Assembly (NCBI GenBank): GCA_021234155.1
Contig: JAJEKV010000062.1
Coordinates: forward strand, 1,216,794 to 1,280,793
DNA: 64,000 nt
DNA from: Isoetes taiwanensis
Taxonomy: Eukaryota; Streptophyta; Lycopodiopsida; Isoetales; Isoetaceae
Reading direction: 5' to 3'
The position numbers and the translations under genes are program-made. Under the pieces are notes generated by a model. The model did not search any database. It saw nothing but the letters and a program-made list of their open reading frames with translations, and was not told the DNA's origin. Every line of letters begins with the position of its first letter. Positions within the stretch are counted from its first letter, which is position 1. Positions 43,700 to 55,600 of the stretch are shown in pieces.

Positions 43700-46600
43700 A
43701 CGAGTTATGAATGCCTTCCCTCACCGTCGGCCCTGAACTTCTGACATGTCGAGCGGATCAAACTCCATTTAGTCGGTTCGCTTGCTTTGTTTCAAAGTGG
43801 AAGCTTCGACCCGTCCCAAGTCACAGACCAAACTTGGTAGAAGCAAGGCCAGACCGAAGGATAGCTGAGGGTGAATCTGTGTGAATCCTTGGTCGGCCGG
43901 GGCAAATCTGAACACTCTCACTTGTCGCAGCGGGATTTTTAGCTATGAGAGGAAAACGAAAACTGAGATAAAGCGACAATTGCAATACACAATGAAACAC
44001 AAGACTTGGGAGAACAATGATCATTGATCAAAACAAGTGTACAATGAAGGCAGAAGGCGCTGTAGGCGACAAGCATATGCTCGCTTTCTGTAGTAACACA
44101 AAGAACACACTCGAACCCTCAGAAGAACAAAAATGCTACAATATATATATAGGAACCGCGAATTGGCCCTCTGAACCTGAATCTGATCCTCTCATCATGT
44201 GCTTAGCGTGCTCCACTACTTGGGCACCGAGCGGGGAATCTGGTTTGTCGGCGGCCCGTGCTAACCGAACAGTAGTATTGTAGTGGGTCTACCTTTGGGT
44301 GCTTAGCTGGCAGGAGGCACGGTACTAATGATGGCTGTGGATCCCCTCTTCTTGAGACAGGTGATTGGGCCCTGCTTCCTCATCGACAGTACTGGGCCTG
44401 TGTGATACGCGACTTGCAGAGTGCTTACTCCCCCTACCAAACTACACTTATTGGCTAGAAAAGGGGCATGAATTAGGGGGTGAGATCTCCGTTCCATCTT
44501 CGATCTTGAATATAGAGATGGGAGGCTGACTTCTTTATTATTCAGCGGTGTCCTGCTTTCAGTTGCTTGAGTCTGGATGCCGAACATTGGTGCTCCCTGA
44601 AAGCCGCCAATGTGTTCTCCGAGCGTGGCGTGGATCTCGGATCGGAAGATTTGTGATCTCCGTAGCATAAAGGCAAGACCAGCAGAACTTCCGGCATTTT
44701 GCATTGGGGTTTGCAAAATGGATGCGGCGCTTCGTTTTACGCTACTACGGAGTATGGTCATGGCGGTATACGCAGTGCAACACAACAGAAATCTGAGATG
44801 GATCGACTGAAGTTTTGGCCTTGGCGAGGATTTACAGACCGAGAGTACGTGCAGGCGGTCTTCCTGAGCTGCGCATTGAACTTATATCGATTCTTGGTGA
44901 TGTCAAAGTCTCATCCCTCACGTAAATTTAGTACGGATGGCGTGGGTCCCAAATTTGTACAACTTTGCAATTCGTGGGTGTCCAATCTCTGCGCGTTCTT
45001 TTGACTTGATGGAATCAATTCTTGTCTCACCATCGGTGATGTTTAATTAGAGGTGGGCATCGAAGCTTGCCTAGTGGTGGACTGGTTGTTTGGGGGTTGG
45101 TGCCGGTCATCTGCATCGTTCTTGAATTCAATAATAATATCTTCCTGGTATTTGTTTGGTAGCCGTCTCCCCTTTGCTGGAATGTGCGTAATGTTTGTCA
45201 CGGTCTGATTCACTCTTCGAGGGAGGGCGTTGTTTGACTTCGTTGATGCGGTACATTGCAAAAGGAAACATAATTGTAAAACAGTGCAGGTCAAGTTCTT
45301 GTTGGGAAGTTGTAACATAAGTATGCAGAAAGGAAGTTAAAATTGAAGCTAGCCATGTAGCTCCACTTCTTCATACAAGAAAGAGGCATGTAATGCAGTG
45401 TTATGATTTTCTGAAATGTTATCTTAGGAGGTACTTGTTCTTCATGGTCAAAACAGCTATTTGTGCTATCTCCTTTAAGTTCTGATCGTTTATCGATAGA
45501 ACTGAAATGCATACTGCCGGAGTAGAAGTCGTGCATGACATAGCAGGGGGCTATAGTTACAGTGAAAATAATTTGAATATGCAGCACTTTGGATGTCAAG
45601 TGGCGAGAGCACAAAGAAATGCCTTTCGTTAGTGAATGAGGAGCCCAATTTGGATTTGATATGAAGCTGATGAGGGGGACTTGTGGTATCTACTGTTTCT
45701 GACCTTGAGAATAAAAAGAAGTGTTTTCCTTGCTTGCACATAGTCATGAGTAGCTTGGGCGCTTGGACAGTCAAGGGATAACTGACAAGCGTCAAGATTC
45801 GTTATGCATCATGGCATGCGCCATTATCGATATCTGTGTCTGTGGAAATATCTTGTTGCCGCTCACGGAGAAGGCAGTCTGCCGATTAAAATTGACTGCG
45901 TGTGAGGTCGACTTATTGGAGGATTTAAGTCGAGAGGAGCTTGAAATTAGAATTATTATTTACAGTCACGAATTTTGAGTCGACTATTTCAAGAACATCT
46001 ATAGCAGTAATGTTCAAGTGAGCCAAATTACTTACTTGGAGAATCGATAATGGTATCCTTGATACACCAAGGTGGTTTGAAGCCTAGTGACCTTGGACTC
46101 AAGTATGAAGTTAGGCTGTCTACGAAGTGTCATTCCTGGAGTCGATAGCATTATTCATTGAACTTGAGCCAGTTGTTATTAGCGTGTCTCATGAATGGGT
46201 GTACTTGGGAGTGGTTTTGTTTGAGGACTCGCTTGAGTTTCCTTGACAATTCTTTGGGATTGATGAAGAGTTTCTCAGGCTGAATCATGATTGATTGTGC
46301 AAAGCTTCTTCTGACCTCACCCAGTCAGCCAAAAATGGATCACCAGGTGTGTTGTGACCCCGGCCCAGGTTGGTCCAGGACTTCGTAATAGGTGCCACAC
46401 AGTGGCTGCTGCAGATTGGTGATGGTCAGGAGGCATCAAGACTGAGACAGCTATGGTATCCACCACAGTGTGAGGAGGTGGATGGAGATGGCTTTGACCG
46501 TCACCACTTGTTTATAGATCACTTAGTCATTCTTGTAGTGTCCTTAACATGCAATTTTCGTGAGATCAATGCGATTTCCCATTTGTCTTCTTCTTTGTTG

Positions 46601-48600
46601 TTTTCTTTGTTGATGCGAAAGTGGAATTGTTGCACAAAGGTTCTTGTGGTTGGTTATCAACAGAAGGAGAATTGAATTCTGAGGGAGGTGGAGGCAGTGG
46701 TTGTGAAATTTTTACCACATGCAGGTTGGCTGCTTGAGATTGATGGTCTTTGAGAAGGAGGAGAGTTTGGTTGAAGACCTTTCCGAAGCATCAATGGAGT
46801 CGAGGATCGTGGCTTGGTGGAGAAAGGGGGCATGATGGCGGCGTGTAAATTCGATGATTAATGAAAGCACGGAAGTGGGCTCCATGGGGCGTCAGGAAGA
46901 GTTAGGACACTACAGTCTGTCGGAAGTTCTGGTGAAATCACGTCAGGAGTTGGAGTCAATTGATTGTTTGATGGTGTTGGTGAAGGATATGAAATGCAGA
47001 TGGTAGAAAACATGATTAACAGGGTATTCTTTCGCTGTTGATAACCCAAAATTTCCTCAAAAGAAACTTAGTAAAGCATCGCCATTGCTTTGGAAGGTGG
47101 GCAGAAGCAGTTTGCGTCGCGACATTATAGAATAGAAGTAGAATTTGGAAATATCATGTTACCAGATCAAGGTGAATAAGGCATTGAAGCGGATTATGGG
47201 TAGAGAAAAGGCCGAGGCGCTATGGTTTTGAGAGTTTTGAGGTATAGGGTTCCATCGACTTGGGAGGCATATCCATCTTCGCCTTCCTGATTTAGCCACA
47301 AATTAGCGTAATTTGTTTTGTTGGGAATGGGAGTTCATTGCGAAAATGAACAATCGAGACCTGCAGGGAGTTACTCGGTGTTTCTGAGATGTTGGGAAGC
47401 GGTGCGGTCGAAAAGCGAACTTGATATTTACAATTCGCGGCGGATCCATTGGTCAGTCGCGTTAGTGTTAAGTTCTCTTGGAGAGTGAAAGCCATCTTGA
47501 AGGTCAATTCATGGGAGTGGAAGGCCGGAGTAGGTAGAGTGAAAAAGAGCAAATTGGCGGTTGGAAGGTTTTTTTTATGAAATTAATTGAGAACCGCATT
47601 TAAAGAAAAGATCTCGTGGCGATTGAGAAGTCTCAAAGGCGACCGCCGGACCAGATCGTGAGTTCACGGCGGGAGAATAAAACTTTTAATGGCGGGGCCG
47701 GTGTGCTTCTTTGGGTGTATGGAAATATTAAAAGAGAATTCGAAAAGTGTGCGGGTACAAAAAATACTCGATTAAAGGGAATGATTCTGAATAATATCGT
47801 AGAGGTGACTGCATTGAACCGAGCACTTTCAAGTTGATGATAGCCTATAAATTGGAAGTTGGAGTTCGTCGGAAGAACCAAAAATTAGTGAAAAGATGAA
47901 ATTTCGATACTTGATTCGGTGAGCTTCCATGACTGGATTATACAAGATGGGCTGACGTCGTCCACGATGGCGTCGTGAGAATAAATGGGATCCTATGGAT
48001 CCTTGGTTGGAAACAGTACGTCCAACCGAGAGATAACTTCGATCCTTGGGAAATTGATCATTCAATTTGAGTGATCCTTGTTGTGGAAGTCGCATCTCCG
48101 GTGTTCCTTGATGAAGCCGGTATGACATAGATAAAGGGGTTTTAATTTTGTTTAGTTTAGGACTTTTCGGTGAAAAATCCAGTAATTAGCCGGGCAATTT
48201 TTATTTACACACCTCTTGAAAGTGAATTTCTCCATAAATTTGCACAAGTGATATCTTGGTACAAGTTTTCGTTCTTGAAGCCAAGATCTTTGGCCGGTTT
48301 GAAATTTCTTGAGTGAAAATCCATTGACAATATGAAATGGAGTACCATCAATTCTTGTATTCTTAGCAGAAACTCGGAGATGTGCGTATCTACAGAAACT
48401 GTATGATTGACCATCACGAGCTTTGAGTTGCCGGGATGTTGTTGATATCTACCGAGAGTCGTGAAGAACTAAATTGTGATTTGAAAAGTTTTGTTTTGAT
48501 GTTTGTCATGCCATTGTTGTTTTTAGCCAGTTGTTTACCTTGTTGAGTCTAAGAAAAGCATCTACCGAAGTTCATCGAGTTGTTCAGTTGATAAGCTAAA
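43700..48600. other. region downstream of the minus-strand gypsy relic, no intact gene
   Basis: If the Ty3/gypsy pol at 48.6-51.1 kb continues, its 3' part and LTR should lie here on the minus strand. A weak hint is a minus-strand TATA-like CCTATATATATATTG (about 44141-44155). A minus frame at 47829-48128 (SYRLHQGTPEMRLP, then DRSYLSVGRT) could be the integrase C-terminal/chromodomain part, but this is tentative. The 160-codon minus frame 44303-44785 and the other frames here are unrecognised. Confidence 0.3.
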
Positions 48601-48603
48601 GTT

Positions 48604-49267
48604 CTACGCTTCGCGATGGATTATGTTAAATTTAGCTAGCGAGAAATTTGGTGGTAAAATGAACTCAAAAGGCATAGAAACCTCTTGGCCATACAGAAGT
48701 CGAAAAGGTGTTTGACCGGTTATACTTTGTATGTTGTATTGTAAAGCCATAAAAAGGTAACTTATCTTGCCGATCTTTTTCTTGTGGATCACAAATGCTT
48801 CTTCAGTTTGAGAATGGACTAAGCACCTTGTTTGGCGCTTTCCAGCCAAACCATTACCACCCGAGGATAGTAAAGTGCTTTTGTGATGATAGATAATGGA
48901 ATGGTTGAGTAGATTACGGCAATAGTGTGATTGATGAAATGAACTCCGATCACTAACTAATTCTAGGGACATCAAATGCGTATGATGATGTTCTTGTAGA
49001 GAACCTTAAATTTGTACTAGTGTTGTGAGCAGAACTTGCGCTTCGACCCATTTGGTTTGCATAGTCATTGAAGACTAGAATGCCCTAGTGTTGATTAGAG
49101 TGCTCCATGGGACCAACAAAATCATACCCCATTGGCAAAGGAGAAGGCGTGGCTATTGGCGTGACGGCGAGGCGTCCACTTGATGATCGGTGTCTACCAA
49201 GCCTCGACAAACATCTGCGATGCGTGTTGTGAAACATCTTTGAAAACAGGCGATAATACCGAAGCAA
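48604..49267 (-). pseudogene. Ty3/gypsy integrase core relic
   Basis: On the minus strand, 49267-49085 ends with PLPMGYDFVGPM (first catalytic Asp in the DFVGP motif). Frame 48975-48604 holds SDRSSFHQSHYCRNLLNHSIIYHHKST (the second Asp region), GNGLAGKR and ITGQTPFRLLYGQEVSMPFE, which are integrase landmarks in the right order. In GNGLAG the catalytic Glu of DDE (normally NG..E) is replaced. A frame break separates the two Asp motifs. It is therefore inactive. Confidence 0.82.
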
Positions 49268-49837
49268 GGAGGGTTTCGCTGGTTGTTGTCACCTCCGTGA
49301 AATGACCTTGCCAGTCCTTAAAATTGACTTAACGACTAAGTCGGGGACCGTGAGGAGAAGAGCATAGTCGAACACATTGTCTTTGCCATTTATAGAGATG
49401 GCCAGCAGCCATCGTATAATCTCGTGCCATGAAGAATTGTTGTTGATCGAAGTTGTGTACTACGGAGAGAAAATTGGGGGTCCGCGTGGCGAGGAGTGCT
49501 CCCGTGAGGAAAGCGTTGATAGTGCATTGGTATAATGAAAAGTGGCGGTGACCGAGCAGTTAGGCCTCGGAAGGGCATGGTGAACTCGCAAGGATGTCAA
49601 GGTGTATCAAGTGAAGAATAGTCCCGAGGGGCCCAGGTGGCGTCAGAGCTTGTGAATAATTTCAAAGAGGGCAAACTCTTGCAATATCCAGCTATCTAAG
49701 CCAGAGCAATTGACGCGTGGGGTTTGGCTTATTGATTAAATATAGAAGAGCTTGATGATCCCACATAAAGCGAGGTGACTACCAAGAAGATGAACTGGCC
49801 AGCGTTGTACACAAAGATAAGGTAAGGGCTTCCCCTT

Positions 49838-50239
49838 TTAGTGGCGATAGTTGCGCTCAATGATTGAGTTTATGGCGAAATATGCGTCGACTGTCTTTTG
49901 ATTTGGTGCATACTCTTGAGCAAACGGCTCCCAATGTAAGCACGAAACATCCACATGGACATGGAATGGTTTATCCCAGTGAGGTGGAAGTACTAGCAGG
50001 AGACTTCTGGCGAGCTTGACTTTGAGTTCTTTAAAGAAAGCAGTTGCATCGGATAATAAAGTCCATGTGTGGATTTCAGTCGGTTCATGAATTGGTCGGC
50101 TGGTCGGTGCTGATACCGGAATAAAGGTGGCATAGAAGTTGACTTTGCCGAAACGTGTGTTCGCCGATGTTCGCGGGGTGGATGTATGCTCGACCGACGG
50201 CTGATTTTGGTTGAGTCCGTTGTAATCGCGTCGACTCAC
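49838..50239 (-). pseudogene. Ty3/gypsy RT C-terminus and RNase H relic
   Basis: A 133-codon frame with KVNFYATFIP (from the RT connection YRRFIP), then W(T)LLSDATAFFKELKVKLA, a LVLPPHWDKPFHVHVDVS segment (first RNase H Asp in HVDVS), a FAQEYAP segment (normally L.Q) and a terminal IIERNYRH (normally E.NY). The order and spacing are those of gypsy RT/RNase H. It lies between RT at higher coordinates and integrase at lower coordinates, as expected on the minus strand. Confidence 0.85.
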
Positions 50240-50319
50240 GACATGGCATCCCGAAAATACGAGGTGACAGTACTTTCCGGATTAGAGGCTAATTCAGATT
50301 CATCTGGCGTTGAAAAACT

Positions 50320-51096
50320 TCAGTTCAAGGATTTTTACCAAAATGATTATAACGTGGGTGTGCTGAAGTGCTTGGAGAAGTCATCTGAGAAAGAGACTTA
50401 CTAGAAAGGATGAACTTGCATGTACTCTTTGAAAGCAGAAGAAGCAAGAAGCATAATAAGATTGAAATGTGGATGGTGGTTTGACAAATCCAAAAGGAGC
50501 GACTTCTTGTAAGCAAGGTACACCCCATGAGTAGTGAAGGGTAGTCACAAGTTGGTCTTCTTCGAATGAATATTTGATTACTCTTAGGAGAAATAGTCCA
50601 TGAAGGAGTATCAAGTGGCTGCTACATCGCTGCAGTCCGAGGTAGAGGGAGAGGGAAATGATCCCTTTTAAAAGGTGGCCGATTATTTTCTATAATCACA
50701 AGCGAATTTTTCCATTATGTTTGAGGCGGCAATGCGGACTTACCGCATTCACCGTGTTTGACGCAAATGAACCGATCCACGGCGTCCAAAAGCTTACGTC
50801 AATTTCCGACTTTAACCTTTTCCGTTAGTTTGGGGTTAAGCGGAATGCTATCGACCAGATGGTCCAGCATCCGGCAGTGGGAATCGAGAGTTGTCCCAAT
50901 TCTTTCTGATACCCTCGGAGGTCTTTGCTCCAAGCAAAGATATTAGCAGCGGCGTTTTGAATAATGGCTTGCTCCTGATCGTGGTGCGATGCCGATCGAG
51001 TTGATTGATTCCCCGTTTTCCAGCATCATCAATTATGTCTTCGGGTTGAAGACGTATTGGAACTGACTTGATCATCCGAACGGTGTGGTGGCTCAC
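50320..51096 (-). pseudogene. Ty3/gypsy reverse transcriptase relic
   Basis: Pieces in different minus frames: an N-terminal part with NSRFPLPDAG (like the K.RFPLPRI segment) at about 50860-50900, and the central HYSWGVPCLQEVAPFGFVKPPSTFQ (like WG.YAYRVMPFGL.NAPATFQ) at about 50430-50540. The catalytic YxDD is not intact (only a SQMTS-type remnant). Frameshifts and stops separate the pieces. Confidence 0.7.
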
Positions 51097-51099
51097 GGT

Positions 51100-52600
51100 A
51101 AAACCGGGATGCTAATGACTGATAATTGAAAAAACCGGTAGCGTTAGGAGTTAATGATGTCTTCTTGAGCGAGGAGGAGGCTGAAGTGCGATCTCTCTTG
51201 CGGCAAAGGTGACGTTGACGAGGAACAATAAAATAAGGTCGCGGCGAATTTATGCCTTTAGCTCCAATATCCGTAATATTTCCCGCTGGTTACGTTACGT
51301 ATTACGGTGACGAAACGCCAGCTATAGCATTATGGGGTATTTTCCAAACTTGTTGAAGTCCTTTGTCGATTCCAGAAGCGTGATCTGAAATGATGCGGCA
51401 TTGGTGAGATCCATGTCAGCGATGGAAGCTTGCCATACAATGCTTTCAGTTGATCGTAGCTGATAGTAGATACAACTGCTTGTCCTCAAAAGATTGATCC
51501 CTACTTTCCATATCTACAGGGATCTCTGCGCTCTCAGAACCGCATTCATGGCCATTGATTGTAGATCTCAATGTGGTGACATTGGTTGTTATAACTCTTT
51601 AATGGTAAAGTGATATGGCCATTGGCGGAAGTGTCGCAAGGTATGAACTCCCATATACCCCGATTAATGTCGTCTGAGATTATCGTAACAAGGTCGGCTG
51701 GCCTACTCGATCTGAACATGATGACGGAAATGCTGGCCCACGATGTACATCTGCGCAGGTAAGGTGGTGATCAATGGCGGCGCACATTAACGGGTATCTG
51801 GTTTTGTAAAATGTGCTGTGATGCGGACGGACGCAGCGTTGCTGGAATAATTAAAACGAAGGAATTTTTGATTTTAGCAGAAATTCTTGTTGAAATTCCG
51901 GGAGGGATTACTGGTGGTTAACTGGTGGATCAAGGTGGGGATTTGTTTGTTTAACAAACAATAGATGTCCTTCACATTGTTGAGGAGGTGACTTCCAGCG
52001 GCAAATGTTGATGGTGATATTGGAATCGCCGTGGCAGTGCGTGGCTCCGTCAGTGTGGTAGCGACCGGCAGACTTTGGTACACCCACCTGCTGCGTTGAT
52101 GGAGTTGAAGCCCGAACTTTCGAGAGTTTAGGTTGAACATAGGGAAATGATCGGATTGAACAAGACAAGTGAACTGGTTGATGGCTCGACTGAAGTGCTG
52201 AGGCTGTTGCAAAAGCATTTGCAGGGGTGCTTATGGTAAGGGGAGATGAGGGAGAACCTCAAATCAGTTGGAGGATTAAGTGGTGTTGATTGCATGGTAA
52301 ATTTCAGCTTCTTGATTGAATCATCCCAGTGTACTTCGAGTTGGGCTTCAACTGTTGGTACGTGGTTCTTGTTGTGGTGGCCGTGGTGACTGGTTTGAAA
52401 CCACTGGTAAGGGCCTTGCAGTGGCTTCTATACTTGAAAAAGGGTGTAAAGCCTTGCTATGGGTGATTTGATTGATGCAGAATTTGTCATTTGAACTTAG
52501 AGGTTAGAGGACAATGGAATACAGTAATTGATGGTCCCAGTTGAAGCCGTGGGGCTTTACTTGGATCAAAATTGAACGAGGAGGTGTCCGTTAGTGTGAT
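51100..52600 (-). other. possible gag/upstream part of the gypsy relic, unrecognised
   Basis: By position this should be protease, gag and 5' LTR of the minus-strand element. The 114-codon minus frame 51874-52218 (Ser/Thr/Pro/Gln-rich) could be a gag linker, but no CCHC knuckle, DTG or DSG protease motif or primer-binding site (GCTCTGATACCA on the plus strand) is visible. Confidence 0.3.
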
Positions 52601-55600
52601 GCTGGGGTTTATTGTTGTTGTGGTAAACATTACCGTGTGCATGAGTTCCGGTTTGGTGAGTGCCTTGCTGCGCGGTGAGCAAAGGCGATGTCACGTGTCC
52701 GGATTTATGATGATGGATTTGTGCATTTCTTGGTGGTGTGGTTACGCGTGTTTAGCGGCGTTTGCAATGGATCATGCTATCACGAGTTGCATCAAAAGTG
52801 GCGGCGGATGTCGATGCGGCGGCCGGCACGCAAATCGTGCGAAATTAACGCCAGTGCATTTTGGTGATTTCTTCCCGCGGGGAGGCCGGGTGGAGGTCGG
52901 TCTGCGGCGTGAATTGTGGCAGGAAATCGGAGTATGGTGAAGCGGTGAGAGCAGACGGTGATGAAGCCACGATGCTCCGACACCCTCGGCTACCGCACCC
53001 TCTACTTAATTCTCGCTGCCAATGCTCGATATTCGTGGTTCTGCTGCTACGGCACCTCACCGCGAAATGTAATCACGTTGGCCGCCGGTACCCGCATAAC
53101 TGACGTCCAAATGGTCATCGCGTCTCGGCTTTCTCAATTCAAGCAATCAGTACGGTAATGAAATATGACGACGGCGACACCGCGATGGCACTGACAGCCA
53201 ACGTCGGGCCGGATGATCGGCGGGCACCATCTTCCCCGGGTGCTGTGACCGCATCGGCGGCTTAACGAAAATTCTTCGTGGGCATAAGTCTCGTCTTGCG
53301 ACCACGATATCGCCATCTTCCTCCTTTGCTGTCCTCGTGCTGGCCGACGGCAGCTGCCGGACAAATGCATCTCGCCTGGGCCCATTGCACCTGAGCACAG
53401 CGATCGGGTAATACGCGTGCGATGATATGTTTATGGGAAATAACGCGATGTGCAGCGACCGCACAGCCACCGTCGATGATGGTGGCAGAATGGAGGTGGT
53501 GGGGCGTTGCTGAACCGACGCGCAGTCAATGGCCGGGCCGGTGAATCGCGGCTGGTGACTTTCGAACAGTATAGGTTACAATCGCATTTTACCCGGCTGT
53601 CGACGTGGGAACGTGGATATTGATGGTACATTGCCTTGTCTGGCATTCCGGCGATGCCCGGCTCTCTTCCGAACACCACCGACTCTGATAACGCGCCGCC
53701 TTTTCAAAATTGGTATCGTAGTGCGCCGAATGATCAATCTTCACATTGGTAAATCAACAGTGACGCGGCGTGAAATTCATCGCTTCTTCCATCTTTGCCC
53801 CAGGAACCGTTCCCCTGCCCGTCGCTTAACGACGTGCCCAGCAACTGCGCGTCAGTGACAGCTTTGACCGAGGTCAAACATTACGGTACGCAAACGCAAT
53901 GAAACCGGCGTTGTGGATTATGAAAACTCAGCTTATGCGGTTGACTACCTTCGGTGCCTTTGGTGTCGCGGTATGTTTTTCAGGCCGGATTGGGGCGGAC
54001 GCACCCGTTATCAGCGTGATGACAGGTACCGGAAGAAACGCACCGTATACGGGATGGGCGCGGACCCAACAGCGATAAGCAACTCGACATCGAGACGCGT
54101 TCCTGGCGCACTTCTTCGGCCGATGCACGGACGGCATGCAACTTGGCTCCGAAGTGAAACATTACTCAATGAGACAAGCACCTTCATGACTTCTACAGTA
54201 GCATGCGTAATCTGCGGCGCAGCTCTTCGACCGTGGCACGACTTTTATGGTTCTTCATCGGCCCCAGCCGACAAGCAGCTACCGGGCGAAGTATTCTGGC
54301 AAGACGTATCTGCGCAATGTCCCTGGAAGATGCGTCCAGCTGTTCTGTTCATTGAGCACCGCGTTATCAGCAGTACGTGTTGCATTCAACCATATCACCT
54401 GATGCTACGGCGAGAAACTTGCGCTGCAGGTAATACACAGCAGCGATGTGTTTGTCGACGACAGGCGACGCGGCAGCTTCGGCATTTACCAAATGGTGAA
54501 CCGCACATCCTTTCGCGGACAACCAAATGGTGGCGGCTGTTATACGGCGCTATGCGACTGAATTCTGCAAATCGCGCTGTCACCGTAGTTGGTGATCGTG
54601 GAGTTGTTTCATCGGCTCATTAATTTTGAACTCGCTTATCCGTGCATCACCTTGATGTTGACTGTACAGGTGTATCCACGTTAGAAGAAGATTGTCACAA
54701 AACCTCACGATTTTATGAGCTTGTCAACAAGCCAGCTGATCCCTTACCACTGACGATACACCCTGTGCCCCCTGCGATTAACCGAACATGTTTACCGGCA
54801 TTTCAGCGAATTTAACTGGTTTTGCTGGGCAGGTAGCTGTGGGCAATGGCATGCGTGGCGACTTAACCTTTAAACTTCGGCGAACTACAGGTGTAACACA
54901 AATGCGGCGTGAATTTCGCTGTTGGGGCTTCATCACTGCTTTCGAGATAAAGGAAGCCTTTGTCACCTCGACGTTCATTTATCTGCGGTTGGCGATGCGG
55001 CGTTCCTGGTATGCTGTCGATGGCGAGACATTATTATCATCTTCCGCGAGAATTTTTGGTCACTTCTAAAACGAACAGGCGAATATACCTCCTGTCTCCC
55101 GTTTTCCTCTGCAATATTACGACCGGCGATCATATTCGCCGCTGCGAAAGGTATGGTGCTCGTCGATCTGACGCGTCCGACAAAAAAGGCACCTACAGCA
55201 GATCACTTCCCGCCTCATAAGATCTGAACTACTTTCGGCGGCCTGCGTCAGATAACTCACCTCCAGAAACTTTGGCCTCAGCGGCGCACCAATGGATCGC
55301 TTGGTGAGTTGGATTTCTTCATGCCGCCAGCCATCACGGCGTCGCCTGCGGTGATTAGGATTGCATTTTTTAAATGCGATAGCGTTTATTGACTTCTTTT
55401 GGCGAGATGATTAATATACGTCGTTGACCACTGACACCACTGCCCAGTAAGCCCAATGCGCCGGCGTATGTTTTCCGAGTGCCTTCTTTTTGAAATGGCA
55501 TTTTTCCTTTACCCAGTTTCTTTGAAGTTTTGGTTGCTGTGAAATTCTCGTGTTTCTGCATGCATATCTTGCTTGGCGTAAATTTCAGCGGCAGACACAA

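Noticed and set aside
44303-44785. 160-codon minus-strand frame as a gene
   Set aside because: No recognisable domain, no convincing start context and no conserved copy in the window; could be a chance frame in an LTR-like region.
50900-50915. tttctgataccctcgg as a minus-strand tRNA-iMet primer-binding site
   Set aside because: It lacks the GCTCTGATACCA core and lies inside the RT region, not next to an LTR.
52572-52940. 122-codon plus-strand frame with hydrophobic N-terminus as a membrane protein
   Set aside because: Hydrophobic stretch is from T/G-rich composition; no family match and it straddles the composition change.
53913-54623. 236-codon plus-strand frame as a real protein gene
   Set aside because: Arg/Cys-rich composition, no domain, overlapping protein-like stretches in other frames; looks like a shadow of scrambled coding DNA.
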